A stretch of DNA of 26,019 nt from Bacteroidales bacterium UBA1757 (GCA_002315625.1 DCHH01000120.1:19842-45860), one strand, 5' to 3'; shown: positions 7,494 through 15,672, numbered from the stretch's first letter. Notes: generated from the letters alone by a model not told the origin. Translations and numbers: made by a program.

Positions 7494-8516
7494 ATGACTC
7501 ATTCATCAATTTTGCTTATCTACACCGGGGGTACCATCGGTATGAGGGAAGACCCTGCGGACCATACCCTCAAGCCTTATGACTTCGCCAATATCATGGC
7601 CGAGGTGCCGGAACTGGGAAAGTTCGGCGTTGAGATTGATACCTATACTTTCAGTCCGCTAATTGATTCTTCAGACGTTGAACCACAGGTTTGGCAGGAA
7701 TTAGCAAAGCTTATTTATGACAGGTATGATAGCTACGACGGCTTTGTGGTTCTGCACGGAACAGATACCATGGCATACAGCGCGTCGGCTTTGAGTTTCA
7801 TGCTTGAGGGATTGAATAAACCTGTGATTTTCACCGGAAGCCAGCTGCCGATTGGGTGGCCGCGGACCGACGGCAAGGAGAACCTGATTTCATCCATTGA
7901 GATTGCTGCAGCTCGGGATGAGAACGGCGGGGCTACAGTTCCTGAGGTGTGTATCTATTTCGATTCAAGGCTTTTGCGCGGAAATCGCAGCGTAAAAATC
8001 AATGCTGAGCAGTTCGATGCCTTCCGCAGTCCGAACTATCCTGAACTCGCAGTTGCAGGAATTAACTTGAGGTTCAATCGTGACTGCATTCACCATACTT
8101 CTCAAAAGAATCTGCGTATCAATACTCAGTTGGATACCCGTGTGGCAATCCTCAAGGTGCATCCTGGCATAACGGAGCACGTTGCCCGCCACATGCTTTG
8201 CGACGAGGGAATCAGAGCAGTTATTCTCGAAACCTACGGTTCAGGAAATTCAATTTCAAAGAAGTGGTTCACCGATATTGTCCGCGAGTCGTGCGAGTCG
8301 GGGAAGATTGTCCTCAACGTCACCCAGTGCCTGAGCGGCGAAGTCGATATGGAACGCTACGCCACCGGCAAGGAACTGGCCAAGGCAGGAGTGGTCTCCG
8401 GACATGAAATGACCACCGAAGCCGCCCTAGCCAAACTCTTCGTCCTGATGGGCCGCTCCGCAGACAACACCCAAGTAAAGCGCCAACTCTCCGAAAACCT
8501 CCGCGGCGAACTGTAG
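7494..8516 (+). CDS. ansA: Type I (cytoplasmic) L-asparaginase
   Basis: A 340-residue asparaginase/glutaminase-family enzyme that hydrolyses L-asparagine to aspartate and ammonia. The two catalytic threonine motifs are visible: LLIYTGGTIGM near residues 5-15, and VVLHGTDTMAYSASALSFML near 83-102, whose T-D pair activates the second Thr. No signal peptide is present, and the length of 340 matches the cytoplasmic type I group rather than periplasmic type II enzymes. DSSDVEP and FTGSQLPIG are further family segments. It starts at ATG 7494, 6 bp after the DUF4143 remnant, and is followed after 8 bp by hairpin-repeat array B. The symbol is given by family analogy. Confidence 0.93.
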   Translation: MTHSSILLIYTGGTIGMREDPADHTLKPYDFANIMAEVPELGKFGVEIDTYTFSPLIDSSDVEPQVWQELAKLIYDRYDSYDGFVVLHGTDTMAYSASALSFMLEGLNKPVIFTGSQLPIGWPRTDGKENLISSIEIAAARDENGGATVPEVCIYFDSRLLRGNRSVKINAEQFDAFRSPNYPELAVAGINLRFNRDCIHHTSQKNLRINTQLDTRVAILKVHPGITEHVARHMLCDEGIRAVILETYGSGNSISKKWFTDIVRESCESGKIVLNVTQCLSGEVDMERYATGKELAKAGVVSGHEMTTEAALAKLFVLMGRSADNTQVKRQLSENLRGEL

Positions 8517-8524
8517 AGCCCAAC

Positions 8525-8733
8525 CATGAAATGACGGTACGGGCGGTTTGGGTCATTTCGCGAACAGCGATTTTCTCGAGGGACGGCCTTGAGATGGCTG
8601 TGGACGGGGGTGGCGGCAAAAATGGTAATCATGAAATGACCTTACGGGCGGTTTCCGTCATTTCGCGAAGAACGATTTTGGCGAGGGACGGCCCACAGCC
8701 CTCTGAGAAGGGGGTGGTGGCAAAAATGGTAAT
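8525..8733 (+). repeat. Two-unit tandem hairpin-repeat array, copy B
   Basis: The same family as 2195-2506. Units begin near 8525 and 8630, 105 bp apart. Stems GAAATGAC/GTCATTTC are perfect in both (8528-8535/8552-8559 and 8633-8640/8657-8664) with 16-nt loops containing TACGGGCGGTTT. The last unit shares a CCCACAGCCC block with the last unit of array A, while the first unit shares a GGATGGCTGTGG-like block with the first unit of array A. The array begins 8 bp after the asparaginase stop, in sense orientation to it, as array A is to the ABC-F gene. Confidence 0.88.
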
Positions 8734-8757
8734 CCTTAATGTTAAAAGTGCAGCATT

Positions 8758-8801
8758 GCGTCATTTTGACGCTGAAAGATTTTGATGCGTCATAATAACG
8801 C
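8758..8801. promoter_or_regulatory. Two 15-bp palindromic operators at the Nudix gene promoter
   Basis: GCGTCATTTTGACGC (8758-8772) is a perfect interrupted palindrome. GCGTCATAATAACGC (8787-8801) differs from it at three central positions. Centres are 29 bp apart. The first lies just upstream of the -33 element and the second fills the spacer between -33 and -7. This is the geometry of a repressor operator pair, most simply bound by the Nudix/winged-helix protein encoded immediately downstream. Binding is inference. Confidence 0.65.
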
Positions 8802-8811
8802 ATTATCTTTG
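8781..8811 (+). promoter_or_regulatory. Promoter of the Nudix - ADP-ribosylglycohydrolase operon
   Basis: TTTG (8781-8784), a 19-bp spacer, and TATCTTTG (8804-8811) match the Bacteroidota consensus exactly. Transcription would start near 8818 and give a ~25-nt leader to ATG 8843. Confidence 0.8.
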
Positions 8812-8842
8812 CGCCTATAAATTGACAATTTCCGGTATTAGT

Positions 8843-9577
8843 ATGTATTCATATAAATATCCACATCCTGCTGTTACAACTGACAGCGTAATATTCGGCT
8901 TTGACGGTTCAAGTATAAACATACTTCTCATAGAACGTGGCATTGAGCCATTCAAAGGGACTTGGGCATTGCCTGGGGGATTCCTCAATCTGGATGAAAC
9001 AGTGGAAGAAGGAGCAATCAGGGAACTTCGGGAAGAGACAAACATCAATGACGTATATCTTGAACAGTTCCATGTATTTAGCGCGCCAAATCGTGACCCT
9101 CGTGAACGTGTCCTGACAGTTGCATTCTTTGCTTTGGTAAGCAAAAACGATTTTGAGATAATTGCAGGTGACGATGCAAACGAAGCCCAATGGTTTGAAT
9201 GGAATCATTTGCCTCCTTTGGCTTTCGACCATGCCGAGATTGTCAGAATGGCAAAGGAAAAACTGCAGGATAAACTCAGAATATCGCCCATTGCATTCAA
9301 ACTTCTGGGCCGGGAATTCAAGATGGACGAAGTTCAGCGTATCTATGAACTGATCCACGAGAAAAGATATGACCGGCGTAACTTCCTTCGTAAAATGGAG
9401 TCATCCGGCTTTCTCAAAAAAACGGAAGAGGAAAGCATTTGCCGCTGCTTGATGCCCCCGTCTGTTCTGGAAGACAAGTCTTCACCCAAGGTTTTCTATG
9501 TATATTCATTTGATGAAGATGCATTCAATAAAGCCAATGCCTCAAAAGAGTGGCGCAAATATCCGTTTGACTTCTAA
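8843..9577 (+). CDS. Nudix domain protein with C-terminal winged helix (NrtR-like)
   Basis: A 244-residue protein. The N-terminal Nudix fold (about 8-145) has a Nudix box at residues 46-68 (G-x5-E-x7-RELREE-x-N-I), complete except that the usual Gly near its end is Asn, so hydrolase activity is possible. The C-terminal part (about 150-220; RISPIAFKLLG, EVQRIYELIHEKRYDRRNFLRKM) matches the winged-helix region of NrtR-type Nudix regulators, which respond to ADP-ribose or related nucleotides. ATG 8843 is preferred to TTG 8822 because of the promoter position. It is the first gene of a three-gene operon ending in an ADP-ribosylglycohydrolase, and two palindromes overlap its promoter, which suggests autoregulation. 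Regulator, ADP-ribose pyrophosphatase, or both remain possible. Confidence 0.85.
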   Translation: MYSYKYPHPAVTTDSVIFGFDGSSINILLIERGIEPFKGTWALPGGFLNLDETVEEGAIRELREETNINDVYLEQFHVFSAPNRDPRERVLTVAFFALVSKNDFEIIAGDDANEAQWFEWNHLPPLAFDHAEIVRMAKEKLQDKLRISPIAFKLLGREFKMDEVQRIYELIHEKRYDRRNFLRKMESSGFLKKTEEESICRCLMPPSVLEDKSSPKVFYVYSFDEDAFNKANASKEWRKYPFDF

Positions 9578-9596
9578 TTATTTAAACCAATAAGAC

Positions 9597-10901
9597 ATGA
9601 TTACACTTACCCACACATCAGAAATGAGCCTGCCGAAGTCGGTACGTTCCTATATTGACAGATGCTCCCATGAGTACAACGCGACAGATGAATGGACAAA
9701 GATTGCTCACATGGCATATTGTGTGAAGCGTGGCGTAAACCTGCTCCCGGATTTCATAGAGGACATCAATCGGCATATGGAGCATCCCGCATATGGCGAT
9801 TATGAGGATACAGCCAAGAGCAGCATTGCATGCTATATCGAAAAATTGCGCACAGACGGAAAACAGAATATGACAACGGTTGCCCTTCCCGACAGAATGA
9901 CATTCACCGCTCTTTTCCAACTGCTGACGGAGGAGATACTCTACCGTTACTGGGAGAGGGACATTGAGGATGGTAAGGTGGAGTGCCATTTTGATGATGT
10001 CCACTATGACTACAATGAGATAGCTTCACGATATAAGGATATGAATCCCGGTACGGCTAAACGTGACTTTCTCAGATACATATCCACCGCAAAAGAGACC
10101 CTTCGTAACATTGATGTTGATGAGGAAAGCATTAGGAGAAAAAACGGATGGAGCATGTTGACCAAAGACCTATTTGGCTATACGCTCTGGTCTGACAATG
10201 CAGAGGATGAACGCACCTACCCGGGTGATGACACTTTCATTCACGAATTTAACAAGAGTGTGGAACCAAAATATCAGTTTATAGTTGGTGTGCCTCCAAT
10301 GCCATTTTCGGGAAACCTGCTCAGTTCCAAGGTTGTACTACTCACCCTGAATCCCGGTTACATAGAGGAAGTCAACAAAGACAAATGTCTGGCTATGCGT
10401 GCATCAGAGAAGGAACAGTTGCTTTACCTGATGAGAAATGCCTTGAATTTTTGCGGAGAAGGAATTTATGACACCTATGATTGTTCGAGAATACAGGGTG
10501 ATTACTACTGGGAGAAAGCCTTCTCACACTTGGCTATGGAAGCCTATGGCAAACCTTCGACGGAGAATTATCATCCCATCTATAAAGACATCGCATTCTT
10601 GCAGCTTATCGGTTACCATTCAGTTAAGTTCAGATATTCGGCAGGAATCAGACACATGCCATCGATGCTGTTTACAAATCTATTGGTAAAATACCTTGCC
10701 ACAAAGACAGACAAGACCTTCCTTAGTCTCCGCTCCGAAACGCTATGGAAAGAAGTCTTTGGTGAAGAGTTGTGGAACAGGCTGGAATCAGAGGGAAGGA
10801 TAATCACAAAAGGACATAAGGGTATGTCGCAGGCAATAACTAGAGGTAACCTGAAAAAGGACAATGGATTCGACAGACTTGTCAACATACTAAAACAATA
10901 G
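9597..10901 (+). CDS. Unrecognised 434-aa protein in an ADP-ribose operon
   Basis: I do not recognise this family with confidence. It is soluble, without signal peptide or membrane helices. Residues 1-170 look mainly helical and charged. From about 235 there is a pattern of Pro-Pro-Met-Pro-Phe-Ser-Gly-Asn, then a hydrophobic strand ending KVVLLTLNPGY. This recalls the strand-then-loop start of a Rossmann-like or uracil-DNA-glycosylase-like fold. A later segment GRIITKGHKGMSQAITRGNL is rich in Gly, Lys and Arg and could contact nucleic acid or nucleotide. It lies 19 bp after the Nudix gene and 5 bp before the ADP-ribosylglycohydrolase, so it almost certainly works with them. The fold suggestion is weak. 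Confidence 0.85.
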   Translation: MITLTHTSEMSLPKSVRSYIDRCSHEYNATDEWTKIAHMAYCVKRGVNLLPDFIEDINRHMEHPAYGDYEDTAKSSIACYIEKLRTDGKQNMTTVALPDRMTFTALFQLLTEEILYRYWERDIEDGKVECHFDDVHYDYNEIASRYKDMNPGTAKRDFLRYISTAKETLRNIDVDEESIRRKNGWSMLTKDLFGYTLWSDNAEDERTYPGDDTFIHEFNKSVEPKYQFIVGVPPMPFSGNLLSSKVVLLTLNPGYIEEVNKDKCLAMRASEKEQLLYLMRNALNFCGEGIYDTYDCSRIQGDYYWEKAFSHLAMEAYGKPSTENYHPIYKDIAFLQLIGYHSVKFRYSAGIRHMPSMLFTNLLVKYLATKTDKTFLSLRSETLWKEVFGEELWNRLESEGRIITKGHKGMSQAITRGNLKKDNGFDRLVNILKQ

Positions 10902-10906
10902 TAGAT

Positions 10907-11773
10907 ATGAGCCAAAACAGGACAGAACAGCAGGACGTTGCAGCGGGAAGTGTTGATGTTATGCTTGCCGGTGCAATACTGGGAGACATTGCGGGAAGCA
11001 TCTATGAGTTCTCCCCCAAAAAGTCGACGGACATTGACCTTCAGGATAGTGGAATGGACTATACGGATGACACTATCATGACCATTGCCGTTGCGGACTG
11101 GATTCTCAACGACAGGGAGCTGTCGGAGAGGGGGCTTGTGGAACGCCTTCAACACTGGGGAAGGAAATACCCCTATCCGATGGGGGCCTATGGCGGCATG
11201 TTCTCTCAGTGGCTGCGTTCGGATAATCCCCAGCCGTACAACTCATGGGGAAACGGTGCAGCCATGCGCGTGGCGGCGGTTGGTTTTGCCTTCTCGTCAT
11301 TGGATGAGACACTGCAGGTCGCAAAGAGGACGGCAGAGGTTACCCACAACCATCCGGAAGGCATAAAAGGCGCCCAGGCCACAGCTGCGGCCATATTCCT
11401 GGCCCGTACAGGTTCCAATAAGGAAGAGATACGCTCCTACATTTCGGAGAACTTTGGATATGACCTCGACAGGACATGTGATGACATACGGCCTTCATAC
11501 GGTTTTGACGGAAGCTGTCAGGGCACTGTACCGGAGTCGGTCATTGCCTTTCTCGACAGCAGGGACTATGAGGACGCCCTGCGGCTAAGCATTTCACTTG
11601 GCGGTGACGCTGACACCATGGGCGCCATTACGGGAGCAATTGCCGGTGCCTATTACCACCGGATGTCTGTTTCACTCTATGAATTCGGCATCAGCAAATT
11701 GCCCGATGACATGAAGGAACTAATACGCAGGTTCGACTGCGAATATGGGAATATAATGAATGATTTGGCATGA
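10907..11773 (+). CDS. ADP-ribosylglycohydrolase family protein (DraG/ARH fold)
   Basis: A 288-residue protein of the ADP-ribosylglycohydrolase family, which removes ADP-ribose from modified proteins or nucleic acids, or acts on related ADP-ribose compounds, using a binuclear magnesium site. Both metal-binding motifs are visible: TDDT at residues 53-56 after the AGAILGDIAGS segment, and GGDADTMG at 232-239. A conserved HNHPEGIKGAQA stretch lies in the middle. No signal peptide is present. It is the last gene of the Nudix operon, 5 bp after the unrecognised gene. The natural target cannot be inferred. Released ADP-ribose would be a natural ligand or substrate of the first gene's product. A 37-nt hairpin starts 7 bp behind the stop. 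Confidence 0.93.
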   Translation: MSQNRTEQQDVAAGSVDVMLAGAILGDIAGSIYEFSPKKSTDIDLQDSGMDYTDDTIMTIAVADWILNDRELSERGLVERLQHWGRKYPYPMGAYGGMFSQWLRSDNPQPYNSWGNGAAMRVAAVGFAFSSLDETLQVAKRTAEVTHNHPEGIKGAQATAAAIFLARTGSNKEEIRSYISENFGYDLDRTCDDIRPSYGFDGSCQGTVPESVIAFLDSRDYEDALRLSISLGGDADTMGAITGAIAGAYYHRMSVSLYEFGISKLPDDMKELIRRFDCEYGNIMNDLA

Positions 11774-11780
11774 ATCTCGG

Positions 11781-11817
11781 TTCGTATTTTACGCGTATCA
11801 TTCGTGAAAAATACGAA
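11781..11817 (+). terminator. Palindromic 3'-end element, copy 1
   Basis: Arms of 15 bp (11781-11795 and 11803-11817; 13 of 15 pair as Watson-Crick, one more as a wobble) enclose the loop TATCATT. The element starts 7 bp after the ADP-ribosylglycohydrolase stop. A second copy with the same loop, read in the direction of its upstream gene, lies at 17639-17677. It lacks a strong U tract, so intrinsic termination is possible but not certain. Confidence 0.6.
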
Positions 11818-11868
11818 AATGGTATTGTGGTTCAAGCGTTTAGAGAAATTCCTGATTATAAAACCTAC

Positions 11869-11889
11869 ATGCTGAATCAAGTTCAGCAT
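11869..11889. repeat. REP-like hairpin
   Basis: A perfect 8-bp inverted repeat ATGCTGAA / TTCAGCAT encloses the loop TCAAG. It resembles a widespread class of short dispersed palindromes (CTGAA-CAAG-TTCAG type) found between genes in many Bacteroidota and Proteobacteria. It lies between convergent genes, where it may also end transcription from both sides. No associated transposase gene is in the window. Confidence 0.55.
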
Positions 11890-11917
11890 AACGCATAAAT
11901 GCCTCCCGGACTTGTCG

Positions 11918-13417
11918 CTATTGAATCTTGAAGTGTCGGACGACGAAGGCGGCGAAGGCGGGCCAGTCTTGCTGGTCGTTGTGGCCGCCGGTGTGGAGAC
12001 GGTAGGCTATTGTGCCGTCTATGTAGGCTTTGTCGGGGATGGGGGAGCGGTCTTGCATTATCAGGCCGGGAACGCCGTAGAGGTTATAGACTGGTGAGGC
12101 GTCACGGCAAGTGCAGTACATTCCAAGAGGGTTGGCCCAGCTGTCGTCGGTTCCGCCGGAGATGAAGACTGGACGAGGGGCAGCAAGGGCGAGCAGACTG
12201 TGGGCATCGACCGTGAGCAGTTCGCGGCGTCGGGGCTGGCTACCGGCTCCCTGTTCTGGATTCAGCGCACCCACCCATTTGAAAGCGTTGCCGGCAACCC
12301 AGTGGTATGAACCTTCGGAAAGGATTACCTCCATGTTCTCGCCCCAATTCGTCCGCATCGGAGCGGCACCGAGCACACCCGAACAGCTTACGTATGCAAT
12401 TGCAAGACGCGGCTCATGTGCCATGGCAAGTAGTGCGGTTTTGCCGTAACGGGAATGGCCGGTCACGCCGATATGTCTGGAATCTATCGTGCGGTCATCT
12501 TCCAAAAAGTCAATTATACGGCTTACTCCCCAGCTCCAGGCGGCCATTGCACCCCAGTCCTGGGGCTTGCGCCAGTTGCCTTTGTTGACCAGACCGATCA
12601 GATAGTCGGTCATGTAGGCTCCGTTGTCTGGCTGTAGGGCGGTGCAGTCGAATATCATGTATCCCCAATTGTGTGATAGGCATTCGTATAATGCAACATC
12701 GGATGGTCTGGCTTCTGTTGATTGGCCTAACTGAATGATTACCGGTATTTTACCTTTTACGCACGGGCGGTACAAGCGGGCGCGGATTACTGGAGCATGG
12801 CGAATGGCTGGATATGATGAGGTATCAATGATACCATTGTAGTCTGTCATGGTAAAACGTCCGTCATGCTCAATAACGTCAGAGGTCTGCTGCCATGTAA
12901 CTTGCAGTTTCAAGGCAGCCTCGGGAACGACTCCCCACACATCTTCCTGGCAATGTTTCAAAACCTCTTTGCGACGGATTCTTTCCCACTCTTTGACCAG
13001 CTGGATGCTGTGGCCGTCATCACAGCGCAAGAGGTCGATGGGGGTGTATTGGCCAATGCGGGCCGGGTCTTCCGTGAAGTTCGTCCACTCACCCCACTGA
13101 GAGCGCTTTATCATGTAGTTGGCAGGGGAGGAGGGGGCATAGCCCGGCTCGTCGGTCCAGAATTTCATTGACGGGTGGGTTGGGCGGCATAGGGCCGGGC
13201 GGCAGGTGTCTTCAACGTGCGGCGGAAGAATGGCTGCATCTATTCCGATTTGGGCCCACATCTGTTTCATGTCCATCACGTGGTCTACATTCTCCGGGGG
13301 GAAGGATGGAAAATCCGACGGTTGGCAAGGAGCTGTTCCGTTGGATTGTTTGTTGCAGGATATCAGAAGCGAACCACAAGCCAGCACTGAAGCAAGCAGT
13401 CGAATGGAGGTGTTCAT
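11918..13417 (-). CDS. CE15-like glucuronoyl esterase family lipoprotein
   Basis: A 499-residue alpha/beta-hydrolase. The N-terminus is a lipoprotein signal with lipobox LISC, giving a lipidated Cys21, so it is exported to the envelope. The nucleophile elbow is GHSRYGK with Ser322, matching the G-x-S-R-x-G-K pattern of CE15 glucuronoyl esterases, which cut ester links between glucuronoxylan and lignin. Downstream SGTLG-type and NWGEN segments, GGTDDSWANP and the likely catalytic His479 in HTGGHND fit the same family. It lies 13 bp after tex on the same strand, so it is probably co-transcribed. True substrate is uncertain; other CE families use similar elbows. Together with nearby GH105 and GH51 enzymes it indicates plant-fibre use. 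Confidence 0.85.
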   Translation of the reverse strand: MNTSIRLLASVLACGSLLISCNKQSNGTAPCQPSDFPSFPPENVDHVMDMKQMWAQIGIDAAILPPHVEDTCRPALCRPTHPSMKFWTDEPGYAPSSPANYMIKRSQWGEWTNFTEDPARIGQYTPIDLLRCDDGHSIQLVKEWERIRRKEVLKHCQEDVWGVVPEAALKLQVTWQQTSDVIEHDGRFTMTDYNGIIDTSSYPAIRHAPVIRARLYRPCVKGKIPVIIQLGQSTEARPSDVALYECLSHNWGYMIFDCTALQPDNGAYMTDYLIGLVNKGNWRKPQDWGAMAAWSWGVSRIIDFLEDDRTIDSRHIGVTGHSRYGKTALLAMAHEPRLAIAYVSCSGVLGAAPMRTNWGENMEVILSEGSYHWVAGNAFKWVGALNPEQGAGSQPRRRELLTVDAHSLLALAAPRPVFISGGTDDSWANPLGMYCTCRDASPVYNLYGVPGLIMQDRSPIPDKAYIDGTIAYRLHTGGHNDQQDWPAFAAFVVRHFKIQ

Positions 13418-13430
13418 AATAAATAAGGAG

Positions 13431-15554
13431 TTACGGTTTCAGTGAAAGCTGGATACGTTTGCGGGCGAGATCGACCCCGATGACCTTCACCTGGAGATGC
13501 TGGTGGAGCTTGACCACTTCAGAAGGGCTTTTGACGAAATGGTCGGCCATTTCGGAGATGTGCAGCAGGCCGTTTTCGTGGATGCCGATATCGACGAAGG
13601 CCCCGAACGCGGTGATGTTGGTGACAATTCCGGGCAATATCATACCCTCTTTGAGGTCGGTAATGTCGTGGATTGTGGAATCAAATTCGAAGACATCCAC
13701 CTGGGTGCGCGGGTCGCGGCCCGGTTTGGAAAGTTCCTGCATGATATCGTTCAGAGTCGGCATCCCAACTTCTGCCGTGATGTATTTTTGAAGGTCGATT
13801 TTGCGGCGTAATTCAGGATTCCGGATAAGCTCCTCAATGCTGCAGTGAAGGTCGGCGGCCATCTTCTCCACCAGCGCATACCGCTCAGGATGGACGGCGG
13901 TGTTGTCGAGCGGGTGGGAGCCCTGAGGAATGCGGAGGAATCCTGCAGCCTGTTCAAATGCCTTCGGACCGATTCGAGGCACCTTCTTCAGCTCGTTGCG
14001 GCTGGAGAACGGACCGTTTTCATCCCTGTAGGCTACGATGTTTTGTGCGGCTGTGGAATTGAGCCCGGAAACGTAGGTCAGGAGCCATTTGCTGGCTGTG
14101 TTGAGGTTGACGCCTACTGCATTGACGCAATGGACTACGGTGTTTTCCAGCGACTTGCGTAGTTTTGACTGATCGACATCGTGCTGGTATTGTCCAACTC
14201 CGATGGATTTCGGGTCAATTTTGACAAGTTCGGCCAGCGGGTCTCCCAGCCGGCGGCCGATTGAAACGGCTCCGCGAACGGTGACATCGTACTGGGGGAA
14301 CTCTTCGCGGGCGATGGGGGATGCGGAATAGACCGAGGCGCCGTTCTCGCTGACGACGAACACCTGGACCGTCCGGTCGAAACGGATGCTCTTGATGAAA
14401 GATTCGGTCTCGCGAGAGGCCGTTCCGTTCCCGATGGCAATAGCCTGTATATCATACGATTCCACCAGATGAGCGACTTTCTTTGCCGCTAGAGTCCATT
14501 GCCGCTGAGGCTCGTGGGGAAAGATGGCTTCGTTGTGGAGCAGCTTGCCCTGAGCATCCAGACATACCACCTTGCAGCCCGTGCGGAATCCGGGGTCGAT
14601 GCCCATAATCCGTTTCTGGCCTAATGGGGCGGCCATCAGGAGCTGCTGAAGGTTTTCGGCAAAAATAAGGATGGCCTCATCGTCGGCCTTCTCCTTGGTC
14701 ATGTTGGCAAACTCGGTTTCAATTGATGGCTTTATCAGCCGCTTGAACCCGTCACAGACCGCTTCACCCACCAACTCGGCACATGCATGTGACCCTCCGC
14801 GCTTGATGTACTGGCCTTCGAGGTCTTCGATGCACCTTTCGTCGTCGGGTGAAATTGAAAACCGCAGGACCCCCTCTTCAGCCCCTCGGCAAATGGCCAG
14901 ATAGCGATGTGAGGAGCAGCGTTTCAACGGCTCTGAGAAGTTGAAATAGTCCCGGTATTTTTCCCCTTCCTGTTCTTTTCCTTTGACAACCTTGGAGGTG
15001 ATGACGGCTTCCCGGCGGAAGTGTCCGCGGACTGTGTTGCGTGAGCGCTCGTTCTCGCTGACCCATTCGGAAATGATGTCGCATGCTCCCTGAAGCGCTT
15101 CTTCTTTGTCTGAAACCTCCCCGTTGACAAATCGTAACGCCTGCCGCTGGGGGTCGGGTGTTTCTTGCTTCATGAGCATGGCTGCAAGTGGTTCCAGACC
15201 CTTTTCGCGGGCTACCTGTGCCCTGGTACGGCGTTTGGGCTTGAACGGAAGATATATATCCTCAAGGACGGTCATTTCGGTGCAGGACTCAATGCGGGCC
15301 TTCAGCTCTGGGGTGAGCTTGCCCTGCTCCTCAATGGTGGCAAGAATGGTTTCGCGCCGTTTGTCGAGTTCCTTGCACTTGTCAGACAGGTCGGCAATTA
15401 TCCCGATTTGCACTTCGTCCAGCCCGCCGGTACGCTCTTTGCGGTAGCGGCTTATGAATGGAATTGTTGCCCCCTCGTCCAGCAGGGAAATTGTGTTGGC
15501 TACTGATTTTTCGTCAATCTGGAACTGACGGGAAATGTATGATGCTCTGTCCAT
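13431..15554 (-). CDS. tex: Tex family RNA-binding transcription accessory protein
   Basis: A 707-residue cytoplasmic protein of the Tex/YhgF family, a conserved nucleic-acid-binding factor related to eukaryotic Spt6. The N-terminal Tex domain begins with the conserved DEGATIPFISRYRKE segment. A YqgF/RNase H-like domain starts at about 315 with RIMGIDPGFRTGCKVV. Helix-hairpin-helix segments occupy about 490-555 (GLNSTAAQNIVAYRDENG, VPRIGPKAFEQAAGFLRI). A C-terminal S1 domain spans about 635-705 (GMILPGIVTNITAFGAFVDI). Length is slightly below the E. coli protein. A TATTTTTG promoter element lies 22 bp upstream of the ATG. It leads the CE15-like gene. Confidence 0.96.
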   Translation of the reverse strand: MDRASYISRQFQIDEKSVANTISLLDEGATIPFISRYRKERTGGLDEVQIGIIADLSDKCKELDKRRETILATIEEQGKLTPELKARIESCTEMTVLEDIYLPFKPKRRTRAQVAREKGLEPLAAMLMKQETPDPQRQALRFVNGEVSDKEEALQGACDIISEWVSENERSRNTVRGHFRREAVITSKVVKGKEQEGEKYRDYFNFSEPLKRCSSHRYLAICRGAEEGVLRFSISPDDERCIEDLEGQYIKRGGSHACAELVGEAVCDGFKRLIKPSIETEFANMTKEKADDEAILIFAENLQQLLMAAPLGQKRIMGIDPGFRTGCKVVCLDAQGKLLHNEAIFPHEPQRQWTLAAKKVAHLVESYDIQAIAIGNGTASRETESFIKSIRFDRTVQVFVVSENGASVYSASPIAREEFPQYDVTVRGAVSIGRRLGDPLAELVKIDPKSIGVGQYQHDVDQSKLRKSLENTVVHCVNAVGVNLNTASKWLLTYVSGLNSTAAQNIVAYRDENGPFSSRNELKKVPRIGPKAFEQAAGFLRIPQGSHPLDNTAVHPERYALVEKMAADLHCSIEELIRNPELRRKIDLQKYITAEVGMPTLNDIMQELSKPGRDPRTQVDVFEFDSTIHDITDLKEGMILPGIVTNITAFGAFVDIGIHENGLLHISEMADHFVKSPSEVVKLHQHLQVKVIGVDLARKRIQLSLKP

Positions 15555-15576
15555 AGTGCCTAGGATTTGTATGCTG

Positions 15577-15584
15577 CAAAAATA
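15577..15584 (-). promoter_or_regulatory. Predicted -7 promoter element of tex
   Basis: On the minus strand TATTTTTG matches TAnnTTTG, 22 bp upstream of the tex start codon. No convincing -33 element is seen. Confidence 0.45.
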
Positions 15585-15639
15585 AGGAAAGTTCCGCGAA
15601 ATGGTGCTATGCGTCAGGTTTGACTTTTTTATGGCGGAG

Positions 15640-15672
15640 TTTGTATAAATATCAAAAATTACACTATATTTG
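15640..15672 (+). promoter_or_regulatory. Promoter of the DUF4332 gene
   Basis: TTTG (15640-15643), a 21-bp spacer, and TATATTTG (15665-15672) match the Bacteroidota consensus. The start codon is at 15711. Confidence 0.75.

Noticed and set aside
7400..7582. A 60-codon plus-strand frame overlapping the asparaginase start
   Set aside because: It overlaps a well-supported start in another frame, and the DUF4143 remnant explains the sequence before it.
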